A stretch of 64,000 bases of DNA from Pseudorhodoferax sp. Leaf267 (GTDB lineage: Bacteria; Pseudomonadota; Gammaproteobacteria; Burkholderiales; Burkholderiaceae_C). A program made the position numbers and the translations under genes. Under the pieces are notes generated by a model, which ran no database searches, was not told where the DNA came from, and saw only the letters and a program-made list of their open reading frames with translations. Where the stretch lies: positions 1,197,817-1,261,816 of the forward strand of contig NZ_LMMV01000001.1 of NCBI RefSeq assembly GCF_001422405.1. The letters are read 5' to 3'. Below are positions 8,277 through 17,750 of the stretch, piece after piece (the first letter of the stretch is position 1; each line of letters begins with the position of its first letter).

Positions 8277-10493
8277 ATGGACAGTCGCATGCCATTGCGG
8301 TTGATGCTGGCGTTCGCGTCGATGCCCTACGAGCGCCGATTCATCCAGCACTACGTCGCGTTCTACTTTCGGTATGCGCAGGCAAGCCTGGTTCTCGGCC
8401 TTTTGCTGATCGTCGGCGACTTCCTCGTGGACCACTTCGCCGATCCGGCGATCGCTGCGAACTGGCTTCGCCTGCAGGTCGCCGTACCGATCCTCGTGGC
8501 GGGCCTGGCATACACCGCTCTACCTGCCGCCCGCCGGCATTGGCAGCCCGTCGTCGCTGGCTTCATCGTGGTGGTGGCTGTCGCGCTCTTCTGGATCCTG
8601 TCGCTCGTCGACCGACAAGGTGGCGCAGGGCTCAAGAGCTGGGTCGGCATCCTCAACTTCACGTTCCTGCAGTTCTACTGCTTCGTGATCCTGGGCGTGC
8701 AGTTCCGCTTCGCACTGTTGTCTGGCACGATGATCCTGCTGGCCTTCGGCAGCGCGCTGTGGATGGAGTTTGGTCAATCCACGAGCGAGTTCGCGTACTG
8801 GCTCTACCACGTGTCCACGTTGTTCATCCTGGCGGCTGGCATCGGTTGGTGGCGCGAGTTCGTGCTGCGCAAGGAGTTCGCGATGCGCAGCGACCTTGAT
8901 GACGCACGGCAAGCCGCCGAATCCCTCGCAAAAACGAAAAGTGAATTTCTGGCCGCCATGAGCCACGAGATTCGGACGCCGATGAATGGGGTGCTCGGCA
9001 TGACGGAGCTGCTGATGAACAGTGACCTGCTACCGCAGCAGCGCAGTTGGGCCAACACGGTGCAAATGTCCGGTCGTCATCTACTGGGCGTCATCAACGA
9101 CGTCCTCGACGTGTCGAAGATTGAATCGGGTCATCTGACCCTCGAGACGGTTGACTTCACTCTCGCCGACGTCATTGAGGACACGCTGGCGATGTTTGCC
9201 CACCCGGCGCAGGCCAAGGGCTTGGAATTGCTGGGCCGGTTCACGCCAGCGGACGGTGAAGCACGGCTGCATGGTGACCCGCTTCGCCTACGGCAGATTC
9301 TCGTCAACTTGGTCGGCAACGCCGTCAAGTTCACAGAACGCGGACATGTGGAACTTCACGCGACCGTTGCCCGGCAGGCCGACTGCCGTGCGCGCGTCGT
9401 GGTCTCTGTGCGTGACACCGGGATCGGCATCGCCCCCGAAGCGCATGGCCGGATCTTCGAACTTTTCTCGCAGGCAGACAGTTCGACGACCCGGCAATTC
9501 GGTGGCACGGGTCTGGGGCTGGCGATTTGCCGCCGGCTGACCGAACTCATGGACGGCCGCATCGACATCGACAGCAGCCAAACGCTGGGCTCGCGGTTCG
9601 TTGTCGAGCTGCTGCTGCCGCTAGTGCACGAGACTGTCGATCCGTTGCAGGGCCAGATCGCGCAGCCACGGCAACGGTTTGCCGCGCTCGTGGTCGATGA
9701 CAGCGCCGCCAGTCGACAGACCCTGGTCGCGCAACTGCAGGCAATGGACGTGGCCGCAGTCAGTGCCGCGTGTGGCGCCCATGCGCTCGAGAAACTTGAG
9801 CAAGCTGCACTGGCCGGCCGCGCGTTTGAGTTGGTCATGCTGGACGCGGACATGCCAGGCATGGATGGTCTGCAACTCGCTCTCGAGATCCGCAATCGAC
9901 CGGCGTTGGCGGGCACGCGCCTGGTGCTCCTGGGCGGCGGCCACACGCGGACCGTGACACAGCAACTTCAGGAACTGGAAATCGCAAGCCAGTTTGCCAA
10001 ACCGGTGCGCCGCGCGGACCTGCGGCATGCGGTCGAGGGCGCACGTGCGGGGATGGGACCGCAATGCGAGATAGAGCGCAGTGCACCTAAGCTGCCTTCC
10101 ACCGCATTGCGTGGGTCGGTTCTGGTGGTCGAAGACAATCCCGTGAACCAGTGCGTAGTGCTGGCGATGTTGGACATGCTCGGGCTGCGCACTGCTCTGG
10201 CCGCCAACGGCGCCATCGCGCTGGACATGGCGTCTGCGCAGTCTTTCGACGTGATCCTGATGGACTGTCAGATGCCGGTCTTGGACGGCTTTCAGGCAAC
10301 CGCGGCCATCCGCAAACTGCCGCGCAAGCAAGGCGGTAAGGTTCCCATCGTCGCGCTCACGGCGAGCGCCGGCTCTGCAGAGGCGGCCAAGTGCATCGAG
10401 GCTGGCATGGACGACTATCTGACCAAACCGTTGACGCTCGAAGCACTGACGTCAACGATGGCGCGCTGGTTGCCAGGAGCGCGGCCGGATTAA
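8277..10493 (+). CDS. Hybrid sensor histidine kinase with two receiver domains
   Basis: This is a 738-residue membrane sensor kinase. Residues about 25-200 form five to six hydrophobic segments with little periplasmic sequence. A HisKA domain follows with phosphoacceptor H230 in [10 protein letters not shown], then an HATPase domain ([32 protein letters not shown]). Two receiver domains come next: the first with phospho-Asp D523 ([10 protein letters not shown]), the second with D663 ([11 protein letters not shown]) and a typical TKPL lysine. There is no Hpt domain, so phosphotransfer to a separate Hpt protein is expected. The start at 8277 is the first ATG with membrane-protein-like sequence after it; a CTG at 8265 has better spacing to AGGAG. 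The signal is unknown. Confidence 0.92.
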   Translation: MDSRMPLRLMLAFASMPYERRFIQHYVAFYFRYAQASLVLGLLLIVGDFLVDHFADPAIAANWLRLQVAVPILVAGLAYTALPAARRHWQPVVAGFIVVVAVALFWILSLVDRQGGAGLKSWVGILNFTFLQFYCFVILGVQFRFALLSGTMILLAFGSALWMEFGQSTSEFAYWLYHVSTLFILAAGIGWWREFVLRKEFAMRSDLDDARQAAESLAKTKSEFLAAMSHEIRTPMNGVLGMTELLMNSDLLPQQRSWANTVQMSGRHLLGVINDVLDVSKIESGHLTLETVDFTLADVIEDTLAMFAHPAQAKGLELLGRFTPADGEARLHGDPLRLRQILVNLVGNAVKFTERGHVELHATVARQADCRARVVVSVRDTGIGIAPEAHGRIFELFSQADSSTTRQFGGTGLGLAICRRLTELMDGRIDIDSSQTLGSRFVVELLLPLVHETVDPLQGQIAQPRQRFAALVVDDSAASRQTLVAQLQAMDVAAVSAACGAHALEKLEQAALAGRAFELVMLDADMPGMDGLQLALEIRNRPALAGTRLVLLGGGHTRTVTQQLQELEIASQFAKPVRRADLRHAVEGARAGMGPQCEIERSAPKLPSTALRGSVLVVEDNPVNQCVVLAMLDMLGLRTALAANGAIALDMASAQSFDVILMDCQMPVLDGFQATAAIRKLPRKQGGKVPIVALTASAGSAEAAKCIEAGMDDYLTKPLTLEALTSTMARWLPGARPD

Positions 10494-10547
10494 CGAATTG
10501 CTGCTAACCGTCGGCCCTCGGGAACACGGAAAACGGCAAGCACCTCA

Positions 10548-10925
10548 CTACAGCCCTGGCTTGTGCAAGGTGTCCGGCGCGTCCGAATCGACGATCACGC
10601 GCACCGAAACTTTCGGCATCTCCCGCTCCAGTGGCACATAAGTGCTGTGGACCCACGCCCGCACGACACGCATGGCGCCCGAGTCCAACTTCGGAGCCCA
10701 GGGGTCCGATGGGTCAAGTGCCACAAAACCAATGTGAGCCCAGGTCTTCCACAAACCAAAAAAGCGGCTGCATCGGACCCAGACGGCAATGGCCTGGGGA
10801 TCCCTGCTGCCCATCGCACGTCGCAGCTGCACCTCTGCACCTTTGCGCGCAAAGGCCCTGGTCATTCTTTCTCGGTCGCCGAACGCGGTGCCGACCACGA
10901 TCAAGGTGTGTGTACTGCGAACCAT
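10548..10925 (-). CDS. HIRAN-like domain protein
   Basis: The protein of about 125 residues has the pattern of a HIRAN domain, a fold that binds single-stranded DNA ends in some helicases. Its features are an N-terminal strand THTLIVVGTAFG, a central block (EVQLRRAMGSRDPQAIAV) like the family's L-x-R-E-P-x-N-x-x-D-x-x-A-I-x-V, and a following IGFVAL strand. The assignment rests on this pattern and is moderate. The frame is open to 11006 and the true start may be further upstream. It lies alone, convergent with the sensor kinase, and no partner helicase is adjacent. Confidence 0.5.
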   Translation of the reverse strand: MVRSTHTLIVVGTAFGDRERMTRAFARKGAEVQLRRAMGSRDPQAIAVWVRCSRFFGLWKTWAHIGFVALDPSDPWAPKLDSGAMRVVRAWVHSTYVPLEREMPKVSVRVIVDSDAPDTLHKPGL

Positions 10926-11048
10926 GACGCTATTCAGGCGGGAAGCCCGCTCAAGGCACGCAGCCAAATGTCGCAGTCGACACCTTGGCCCATCGGTCGC
11001 TGGCAAGCGCCCGTGTCATGCGTCGATGGCAATCGCAAAAAAGCGAGT

Positions 11049-12848
11049 TCACTTCGGCGGCTTCACCTGCTGCTGAAATGTGCCCACGAGTTCACCCTTG
11101 GCCAGCACGTGGCCGCGCATAGCCGCCAGCAACTGGTCGCGATCGGCACCGGGCGGCACCTGCAGCACGGTGTCGAGCGCGAACACCTGGAAGTGGTAAT
11201 GGTGCGGCGGGTCCATCACGGGCGGGCGCGGGCCGAAGTAGCCTGGCGAGCCGCGCGTGGTGGCGCCTTGCAACACGCCGTCGGGCTCGGTCAGCCGCAG
11301 CTGTTCCTGCAAGCCCTCGGGCAGGTGCGTGACGGTGGCCGGGATGTTCCACGCCAGCCAGTGCACGAACGGCGTCACGGGCTTGGCGTCCGGGTCTTCC
11401 ATCACGATGGCGTACGACCTGGTGCCGCTGACCGCGGACCATGACAGCTGGGGCGACACGCCATCGGCGTACTCGCTGTGCTTGGGTGGTATCGCCGCCT
11501 GTGGCGCGATGGTGGCCGACGTGACCGTGATCGTTGCCGCAGTGCGCGTCTCCTCGCGGTCCTTGGCTAGCGGCACGCCACTGCCCTGCATCGCCTGCTG
11601 CTGCATGGGGCCGGCCGGCGCTGTGGCGGCAGCCACCGGGGTCGTGCCGCCGCGGTAGGCCACGCGGTAGATCGTGCCGTTGGCATCGTCGGACATCAGC
11701 AGCGCGCCGTCCTTGGCCAGTGCCAACCCGACTGGCCGTGCAATGTGGGTCTTGCCGCCGTCGGTCAAAAAGCCGGTGACGAAGGGCTCGAACTTCTGCG
11801 GCTTGCCATCCGCAAAGCGCACGCGCACGATCTCGTAGCCCGAGGCCGGGTTGCGGTTCCACGAGCCGCGCATGGCGACGAACGCGTCGCCCGTGTACTG
11901 CGCCGGAAACGCGCCGCCCGGGTAGAACAGCATCTGCATGGGTGCGGCATGGGCCGTGTAGCCCAGCGCCATGGGCGTGCTGAGCGCCTTCCACTGCTCC
12001 TTGCTGATGTCGCCGACCGGCGTGCTCTGAGGGTTCACGCCGCCTGCGCCCCAGATGTGCGGCCAGCCGTATTGCTTGCCGCGTTCGATCCTGTTGAGCT
12101 CCTCGGGCTGCACGTCGTCGCCCAGGAAGTCGATGCCGTGGTCCATACCCCACAGCTCGCCCGTGCGTGGATCCCAGCCGAAGCCGATGGTGTTGCGCAG
12201 CCCGCTGGCGAAGATGGTGCGGCTCTTGCCGTCGGGAGATGCGCGCAGCAGTGTGGCGTTCTCGGGGTTGGACTCGTTGCACGCATTGCAGGTGGAGCCC
12301 ACGCTGATGTAGAGCATGCCGTCGGGGCCGAACGCGATGGTGCGGTTCGGGTGCTGGCCCGAGTCGGGCAGGTCGCCGAGCAGCATCTCCAGGTCGCCTA
12401 GCGTGCCGTCGGGCTTGATGGGTGCCTTGAAGACTTCCTTGACGGTGGCGATGTATAGGCTGCCATCGCGGATCGCCAGGCCATGCGCGCCGGCCCGGCT
12501 CGCGACGATGAGCCCGCCGTTGTCGGCCCGACCATCGCCGTCCTCGTCGCGCAGCATCACCACGTCGCCCTGGTCGCGCCGGCTGACGTAGACCGTGCCA
12601 TCAGGCGCCACCGCCAGGATGCGCGCGTTCTTCAAGCTGTTGGCGAACACCGAGACGCTGAAGCCCTCTGGCGCCTTGATCGCGGCCAGGCGCTCCTGCG
12701 TCAGGTCCACCTTCGCGGGCTTGAAGACATTGGTGCGGATCGGCACGTCGGTGCCGTCGCCCTGCTGGGCAAAGGCGCCCAGCGCGAGGCCGGCAGAGGC
12801 TGCGGCCACGGCGGCATAGCGCAGCATGTGGAAGGGTCTGTTGGTCAT
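11049..12848 (-). CDS. PQQ-type sugar dehydrogenase fused to a YbhB/PEBP domain
   Basis: This is a 599-residue exported two-domain protein. After a signal peptide (residues about 1-28, ending AFA), residues about 40-430 form a six-bladed beta-propeller of the soluble glucose/sorbosone dehydrogenase family. Motifs include PEGFSVSVFA, HPNRTIAFGPDG, ASGLRNTIGFGWDP, YGWPHIWG and ARPVGLALAKDGALLMSDD. Residues about 470-599 form a YbhB/YbcL-type phosphatidylethanolamine-binding-protein domain (GVSPQLSWSAV, VMEDPDA, HWLAWNIP, GYFGPRPP). A linker rich in Ala, Pro and Gln joins them. The cluster CNACNESNP suggests an inserted Cys pair. The dehydrogenase probably oxidises a sugar or alcohol in the periplasm. 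AAGG precedes the ATG. Confidence 0.88.
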   Translation of the reverse strand: MTNRPFHMLRYAAVAAASAGLALGAFAQQGDGTDVPIRTNVFKPAKVDLTQERLAAIKAPEGFSVSVFANSLKNARILAVAPDGTVYVSRRDQGDVVMLRDEDGDGRADNGGLIVASRAGAHGLAIRDGSLYIATVKEVFKAPIKPDGTLGDLEMLLGDLPDSGQHPNRTIAFGPDGMLYISVGSTCNACNESNPENATLLRASPDGKSRTIFASGLRNTIGFGWDPRTGELWGMDHGIDFLGDDVQPEELNRIERGKQYGWPHIWGAGGVNPQSTPVGDISKEQWKALSTPMALGYTAHAAPMQMLFYPGGAFPAQYTGDAFVAMRGSWNRNPASGYEIVRVRFADGKPQKFEPFVTGFLTDGGKTHIARPVGLALAKDGALLMSDDANGTIYRVAYRGGTTPVAAATAPAGPMQQQAMQGSGVPLAKDREETRTAATITVTSATIAPQAAIPPKHSEYADGVSPQLSWSAVSGTRSYAIVMEDPDAKPVTPFVHWLAWNIPATVTHLPEGLQEQLRLTEPDGVLQGATTRGSPGYFGPRPPVMDPPHHYHFQVFALDTVLQVPPGADRDQLLAAMRGHVLAKGELVGTFQQQVKPPK

Positions 12849-13126
12849 GGGTGCCTTGGAGAACGGGGGATGGGCATGAGCGCCGGCTTGCAGTGTGTGA
12901 ACGCGGCCACGCATTGCCGTGTCGGCTGCACCGGCCGCACGCCGTAGGACCGCGCGACCGATTGCAGCTGCAGCACGCACCGGCAGCCAAGCATCGGTCG
13001 GCGTCACGGCATCGCCACTGACGGGCCCGCAGCTGAATCGGCCATGGCGCGCAGGAGCGATGCCTACGCGGCCGCGTGCAGGGGTGCAGCATCCTGGAGG
13101 CCCCACAACCCAAAGAGGAACCCACG

Positions 13127-13615
13127 ATGGCCACCCGTCAAACTCCAGATGCATGCACGCTGCTCGACGCCGATCACCGCAACGTGAAGAAGATGTTCAA
13201 GGAGTTCGAGGAACTCACGAACTCCAAGGCCAAGTCCGCAGTGCAGAAGAAGCGTGAACTGGCCGACCAGATCTGCCGCGAGCTGACCGTGCACGCGCAG
13301 ATCGAGGAAGAAATCTTCTACCCCGCCCTGCGCTCGGCCACCAAGGCCGGCGACCTGCTCGACGAAGCCGAGGTGGAGCACTCGACCGCGAAGGACCTCA
13401 TCGCCCAGATCGAGCAAGGCGATGAGAGCGACCCGAAGTGGGATGCCAAGGTCATCGTGCTGGGCGAGTACATCGACCACCACGTCAAGGAAGAGCGCGG
13501 CGAGATCTTCGTCAAGGCGCGTGCTGCGCGCGGCCTGGATCTGGTGGCCATGCGCGATGAGCTGCAGGCGCGCAAGGACGCGCTCATGGAAGAAATGGCC
13601 GCTGCAACTGCCTGA
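13127..13615 (+). CDS. Hemerythrin HHE-domain protein
   Basis: This 162-residue protein has a hemerythrin-type four-helix bundle with a di-iron site. The expected His and Glu ligands are visible in LLDADHRNVKKMF, VHAQIEEEIFYP, EVEHSTAKDLI and YIDHHVKEERGEIF. Such proteins bind oxygen, or respond to nitric oxide or iron, in the cytoplasm. The start at 13127 has a GAGGAA ribosome-binding site 8 bases upstream. The gene stands alone, divergent from the dehydrogenase fusion, and is followed by a strong hairpin. Confidence 0.92.
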   Translation: MATRQTPDACTLLDADHRNVKKMFKEFEELTNSKAKSAVQKKRELADQICRELTVHAQIEEEIFYPALRSATKAGDLLDEAEVEHSTAKDLIAQIEQGDESDPKWDAKVIVLGEYIDHHVKEERGEIFVKARAARGLDLVAMRDELQARKDALMEEMAAATA

Positions 13616-13632
13616 GTGAACTCAGCATGAGA

Positions 13633-13662
13633 GGCCGTGCCGGCATACATGCCGGCACGGCC
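13633..13662. terminator. Perfect 13-bp hairpin between convergent genes
   Basis: The arms ggccgtgccggca (13633-13645) and tgccggcacggcc (13650-13662) are exact reverse complements with a 4-base loop. It lies 17 bases after the hemerythrin stop and 36 bases from the end of the convergent molybdenum-subunit gene. There is no T-run, so it may act as a bidirectional stall or stabilising hairpin and not as a classical terminator. Confidence 0.7.
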
Positions 13663-13698
13663 GTTCGACCGGCCCATTAGCCGAGCATCGGCTGCGCG

Positions 13699-16026
13699 TC
13701 AGCTTTTCATGAACATGCCGCTGTCGCCGGCAGCCCACGCATCGGAAGGCGCCATCACCTTGTCCGGTGTCATCGGCGTGGAGCGCACACGGCGCCCGGT
13801 GGCGTGGTAGATCGCATTGCTGACTGCAGCAGCCACGCCTACCAATCCGATTTCACCCACGCCCTTGGCCCCCAGCCGGCTCACGACGCGGTCGTCTTCG
13901 TCCACGAAGATCACGTCGATGTCGTGGATGTCGGCATTGGCAGCCACGTGGTACTCGGCCAGGCTGTGGTTCATGAAGCGGCCCAAGCGGTGGTCGGTGT
14001 GCGTCTCCTCGTGCAGCGCCTGGCCAATGCCCCAGACCACGCCGCCCAGGATCTGGCTTCGTGCCAGTTGCGCGTTCATGATGCGCCCGGCCGCAATGGC
14101 GCTGACGACGCGCGTCACGCGCACGGTGCCGAAGTCCTCGTCCACGCGCACCTCGCAGAACACCGCCGAGTGCGTGGCGCGCACGTACTTCTTCTGCTTC
14201 AGGATGTTGGGCAGCATCAGGTATTTTTCTTCGAGGCGGTCGCGGCCGGCCGCACCTAGCACGTCGGCCAGCGGTACGGCCACCGCGCCGTCGGCGCCGT
14301 CGTAACAGATTGAACCGTCGCGAAACCGGATGTCGGCAAAGCGCGCACGGTCTAATGGCTTGCCGGGCAGCGACAGCGCCATGCCGAACAGCGTGCGCTG
14401 CAGCTTTTCGCACACGCCCTCCACCGCCGAGCCCACCGTCGCCACATGCGAAGAGCCGCCTTCGATCGGCGCAACGGGCAAGGTCGAGTCGCCCAGGCGG
14501 AACACCACCTGCTCCATGGGCAGGCCCATCGCATGCGCCGCGATCTGGGCCATCACCGTGTAGGTGCCGGTACCGATGTCGCTGGCCGCACTGCTGACCA
14601 CCAACCGCCCGTTCGCATGCAGCACTGCGCTGGCGCGCGCGAACATCTGCATCGCATCCCACTGACCGGTGGCCATGCCCCAGCCGATCAGCTCGTTGCC
14701 TTCGCGCATGCTGCGCGGCGCCATGGGCCGCTGGCTCCAGCCGAAGCGCGCGGCGCCCTGCTCGTAGCAGGCGCGAAGCTCCTTGGTGGAGTACGGCAGG
14801 TCTTGCGCCTCATCGCGCTCGCTGTAGTTCTTGAGCCGCAGCGCGAGCGGGTCCATGTCCAGCGCATAGGCCAGTTCGTCCATGGCGATCTCCAGCGCAT
14901 GCACGCCGTGCGCGGCGCCAGGCGCGCGCATGTCGATCGGGCTGTAGTGGTCCAGCTTGACGACCTGGTAGGCCAGCTTCACGTTCTCGCACTTGTAGAG
15001 CTGCCCTGACCAGTTGACGACAACCTCGACGTAGTCCTCCAGCCTGGACGTCTCGGCGATGGCCTCGTGCATGACCGATTGCAGTGTGCCGTCGGCGCTG
15101 GCGGCAAGCCGCACGCGCTGCCAGGTCTCGGGCCGGTGGCCGAAGGTGAACATCTGCTGGCGCGTGAGCACCACGCGCACCGAACGCTTGAGTTGCAACG
15201 CGCCCATCACCGCCAGGATCAGGTTGTATTGCGGCCGCAGGCCCGAGCCGAATGCGCCACCAACGAACGGGTTGCGCACCGTCACCTTGCTCTTGGCCAG
15301 GCCGAACACGTGCGACACCATCCAGCGGCTGTTCTGCGAGCTCTGGCTCTTGTCGTAGATGGTCAGGTGCCCGTCGTCGGCGCGCAGCACGGTGGTCGCA
15401 TGCATCTCCATGGGGTTGTGGTGTTCGACCCCGGCGTAGTAGGTGCTGTCGACCTTGATGGTCGCGGCGTCGAACGCGGCTTGCGCGTCACCGGTTTCGG
15501 CAGGCGGCGGCGTGAAGCCCGCCTTGAGCCGGCTTGGTGTGTAGGCGCGCTCCAGGTTGCTCAACAAGTGCGTGTCGTGCGCTTCTTCCTCGTACTCGAC
15601 CGTCACCAGCGACGCCGCGTAGCGTGCCGCCTCGAACGTGTCGGCCAGCACCAGCGCCACGGGCTGGCCGCTGTAGAAGATCCTGCTGCCGTGGAACGGC
15701 TTGAACGGCGAGCCCGCGGGCGCTGTCATGTCCTTGTAGAACAGGTCGAGCTTGCGTGTCCTGGGCCGATTGCCATGCGTAAGGATGTCCACCACGCCCG
15801 GCACGGCCAGTGCGTCGTCGAGATGCATGGCGACGATGCAGCCCCTGGCGATCGTACTGTTGACCACGACACCGTAGGCCATGTCGTCCGACAGGTGCTC
15901 GGCTGCGTAGCGGGCCTGGCCAGTGACCTTGGCCCTGCCGTCCACCCGCGCGACCGCGTCGCCCTTTTGCACGTAGCCCGTGCCAGGCTCTGCGACCGGC
16001 TGCACATCCATTGCGGTGTTGTTCAT
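13699..16026 (-). CDS. Molybdenum-cofactor-binding subunit of an aldehyde/xanthine oxidoreductase (PaoC-like)
   Basis: The 775-residue protein is the large catalytic subunit of a xanthine-dehydrogenase-family enzyme, most like PaoC/YagR. It carries GGAFGSGLRPQ for cofactor contact, the segment RAPGAAHGVHALEIAMDELA, and the active-site glutamate in AKGVGEIGLVG close to the C-terminus. It would hydroxylate aldehydes or heterocycles at the molybdenum site. The ATG at 16026 overlaps the stop of the FAD subunit (TGATG), so it is the third gene of a coupled operon in the order 2Fe-2S, FAD, Mo. The substrate is unknown. No XdhC/PaoD-type maturation gene follows it in the window. Confidence 0.93.
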   Translation of the reverse strand: MNNTAMDVQPVAEPGTGYVQKGDAVARVDGRAKVTGQARYAAEHLSDDMAYGVVVNSTIARGCIVAMHLDDALAVPGVVDILTHGNRPRTRKLDLFYKDMTAPAGSPFKPFHGSRIFYSGQPVALVLADTFEAARYAASLVTVEYEEEAHDTHLLSNLERAYTPSRLKAGFTPPPAETGDAQAAFDAATIKVDSTYYAGVEHHNPMEMHATTVLRADDGHLTIYDKSQSSQNSRWMVSHVFGLAKSKVTVRNPFVGGAFGSGLRPQYNLILAVMGALQLKRSVRVVLTRQQMFTFGHRPETWQRVRLAASADGTLQSVMHEAIAETSRLEDYVEVVVNWSGQLYKCENVKLAYQVVKLDHYSPIDMRAPGAAHGVHALEIAMDELAYALDMDPLALRLKNYSERDEAQDLPYSTKELRACYEQGAARFGWSQRPMAPRSMREGNELIGWGMATGQWDAMQMFARASAVLHANGRLVVSSAASDIGTGTYTVMAQIAAHAMGLPMEQVVFRLGDSTLPVAPIEGGSSHVATVGSAVEGVCEKLQRTLFGMALSLPGKPLDRARFADIRFRDGSICYDGADGAVAVPLADVLGAAGRDRLEEKYLMLPNILKQKKYVRATHSAVFCEVRVDEDFGTVRVTRVVSAIAAGRIMNAQLARSQILGGVVWGIGQALHEETHTDHRLGRFMNHSLAEYHVAANADIHDIDVIFVDEDDRVVSRLGAKGVGEIGLVGVAAAVSNAIYHATGRRVRSTPMTPDKVMAPSDAWAAGDSGMFMKS

Positions 16027-17069
16027 CAAAGGTTGTCCCCGGTGTTGGTCACGGTGCCTTGCGCGGCCGTCTCCAGCGCGCGCACGACGGCGCGGCGCGC
16101 CATCGGAATCTTGAATGCGTTGCTGCCGGGCCCCACGCCCCGGGCTTGCGCGCCGCGCAGCAGGTGTTCAGCCGCACGATCGAACGCAGCGGCTGTGGCC
16201 GGCTGGCCGACTAGCAGTGCTTCGGCCGCCGGGTCGCGCCAAGGCTTATGGGCCACGCCGCCCACCGCGATGCGGGCGCTGCGCACGCGGCCGTCATCGT
16301 CCAGGTCCAGCGCGGCTGCCACCGACACCAGCGCGAACGCATACGACAGCCGCTCGCGCAGCTTCAGGTAGGCCGAGTGGGCCGCATAGTGCTGCGACGG
16401 CGGGACGACGATGGCCTCGATCAGCTCGTCCGCCGCCAGTGTGTTGTCGATGTCGGGCGCGTCACCTGGCAGGCGGTGGAAGTCGGCGAACGCGATCTGC
16501 CGCGCACCACGCGTCGAGCGCACGTGCACCACCGCTCCGAGCGCTGCGAGTGCCACGCACATGTCCGACGGATGCGTGGCGATGCAGTGCGCGCTGGCGC
16601 CCAAGATCGCGTTTTGCCGCGCCAGGCCGTCGATGGCGGGGCAGCCGCTACCCGGCACGCGCTTGTTGCAGGGCACGCCTGCGTCGTAAAAGTAGACGCA
16701 GCGCGTGCGCTGCAGCAGGTTGCCGCCATTGCTGGCCATGTTGCGGATCTGTGCCGACGCACCGGCCAGGATGGCCGTGGAGAGCAAAGGCAGCTGCTCA
16801 CGCACCTCTGCGTGGTAGGCCGTGGCCGCGTTACGCGCCAGCGCGCCCAGGCGGAACGCGCCATCGGACAGCCGCTCGATCGCGGCCAGCGGCAGCCGGT
16901 TCACATCCACGAGCTGGCGCGGGCGCACCAGGTTCTCCTTCATCAAATCCAGCAGGTTGGTGCCGCCCGCAATGATCTTGCAAGCGCCGTGGGCTGCGTC
17001 TCCCTCCGGCGCGAGCCGCTGCAGCAGGCCGTCGACGTCGGCCGCGACGCTGTAGTCGAAGCCGTTCAT
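16026..17069 (-). CDS. FAD-binding subunit with an Fe-S insertion (PaoB-like)
   Basis: This 347-residue subunit belongs to the CO-dehydrogenase flavoprotein family and passes electrons between FAD and the iron-sulphur clusters. The FAD motifs IIAGGTNLLDLMKE and ASAQIRNMASNGGNLLQRTRC are clear. It also has the cysteines of the PaoB-type extra [4Fe-4S] cluster, visible as TRCVYFYD...CNKRVPGSGCPAIDG at about residues 120-145, which are absent from ordinary FAD subunits. The start at 17069 overlaps the stop of the 2Fe-2S subunit gene as ATGA. Confidence 0.92.
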   Translation of the reverse strand: MNGFDYSVAADVDGLLQRLAPEGDAAHGACKIIAGGTNLLDLMKENLVRPRQLVDVNRLPLAAIERLSDGAFRLGALARNAATAYHAEVREQLPLLSTAILAGASAQIRNMASNGGNLLQRTRCVYFYDAGVPCNKRVPGSGCPAIDGLARQNAILGASAHCIATHPSDMCVALAALGAVVHVRSTRGARQIAFADFHRLPGDAPDIDNTLAADELIEAIVVPPSQHYAAHSAYLKLRERLSYAFALVSVAAALDLDDDGRVRSARIAVGGVAHKPWRDPAAEALLVGQPATAAAFDRAAEHLLRGAQARGVGPGSNAFKIPMARRAVVRALETAAQGTVTNTGDNL

Positions 17070-17641
17070 GCCGGCACCGTGCCGGTGACGATCGCCGCAT
17101 GGGCGCGCTCGCCGCGCGCTTCGGGCTGCCCCAGGGCAACCTCGGCGACCGCCTGCGCGATCTGCACGTAGGCGCCGCAGCGGCACAGGTTGCCGCTCAT
17201 GAGCTCGCGCACATCGTCCAGCGTCTTCGCGTGGCCCTCGTTGATCAGGCCCACGGCCGAGCACAGTTGGCCAGGCGTGCAGTAACCGCACTGCAGCGCA
17301 TCGTGCTGGACGAAAGCGCGTTGCAGCGGATGCAGGGCATCGCCATCGGCCAGCCCCTCGACGGTCGTGACCTGGCAGCCATCACGCATGACGGCCAGCG
17401 AAAGGCAGGACAGCACACGCTCGCCGTCCACCAGCACCGTACAGGCGCCGCACTGGCCGTGGTCGCAGCCCTTCTTGGTGCCGGTCAACCGCAGCTTGTC
17501 GCGCAGCAGGTCCAACAGCGTGACCCAGGCGTCAACCTGCAGCTGGTGCGCGGCGCCGTTGATGGTGATGTCGATAGTGTGTGTCGAGGGTCGAAACGAT
17601 GCGGGGCTCTGCGACGCAGACCCGGGTTGGCTGGCTGGCAT
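17066..17641 (-). CDS. 2Fe-2S subunit of an aldehyde/xanthine oxidoreductase (PaoA-like)
   Basis: The 191-residue subunit carries two [2Fe-2S] clusters. The plant-type ferredoxin site is KKGCDHGQCGACTVLVDG with the fourth Cys in RVLSC, and the second site is QCGYCTPGQLC with GNLCRCGAY. It is the first gene of the three-gene operon. E. coli PaoA is Tat-exported, but here the N-terminus (MPASQPGSASQSPASF) shows no twin-arginine signal, so the complex may be cytoplasmic unless the real start is elsewhere; that is inference. Confidence 0.92.
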   Translation of the reverse strand: MPASQPGSASQSPASFRPSTHTIDITINGAAHQLQVDAWVTLLDLLRDKLRLTGTKKGCDHGQCGACTVLVDGERVLSCLSLAVMRDGCQVTTVEGLADGDALHPLQRAFVQHDALQCGYCTPGQLCSAVGLINEGHAKTLDDVRELMSGNLCRCGAYVQIAQAVAEVALGQPEARGERAHAAIVTGTVPA

Positions 17642-17750
17642 GCTGGCTCCTCCTTGGTGTCAAGCATTCTTCGCGTTCGCCCGAGCGCGCTGCTGTGGGA
17701 CGGTGCGCCGTCGCGGCGGGTTGGAAACCCGCGAAAAACTGGCTCCAGCC

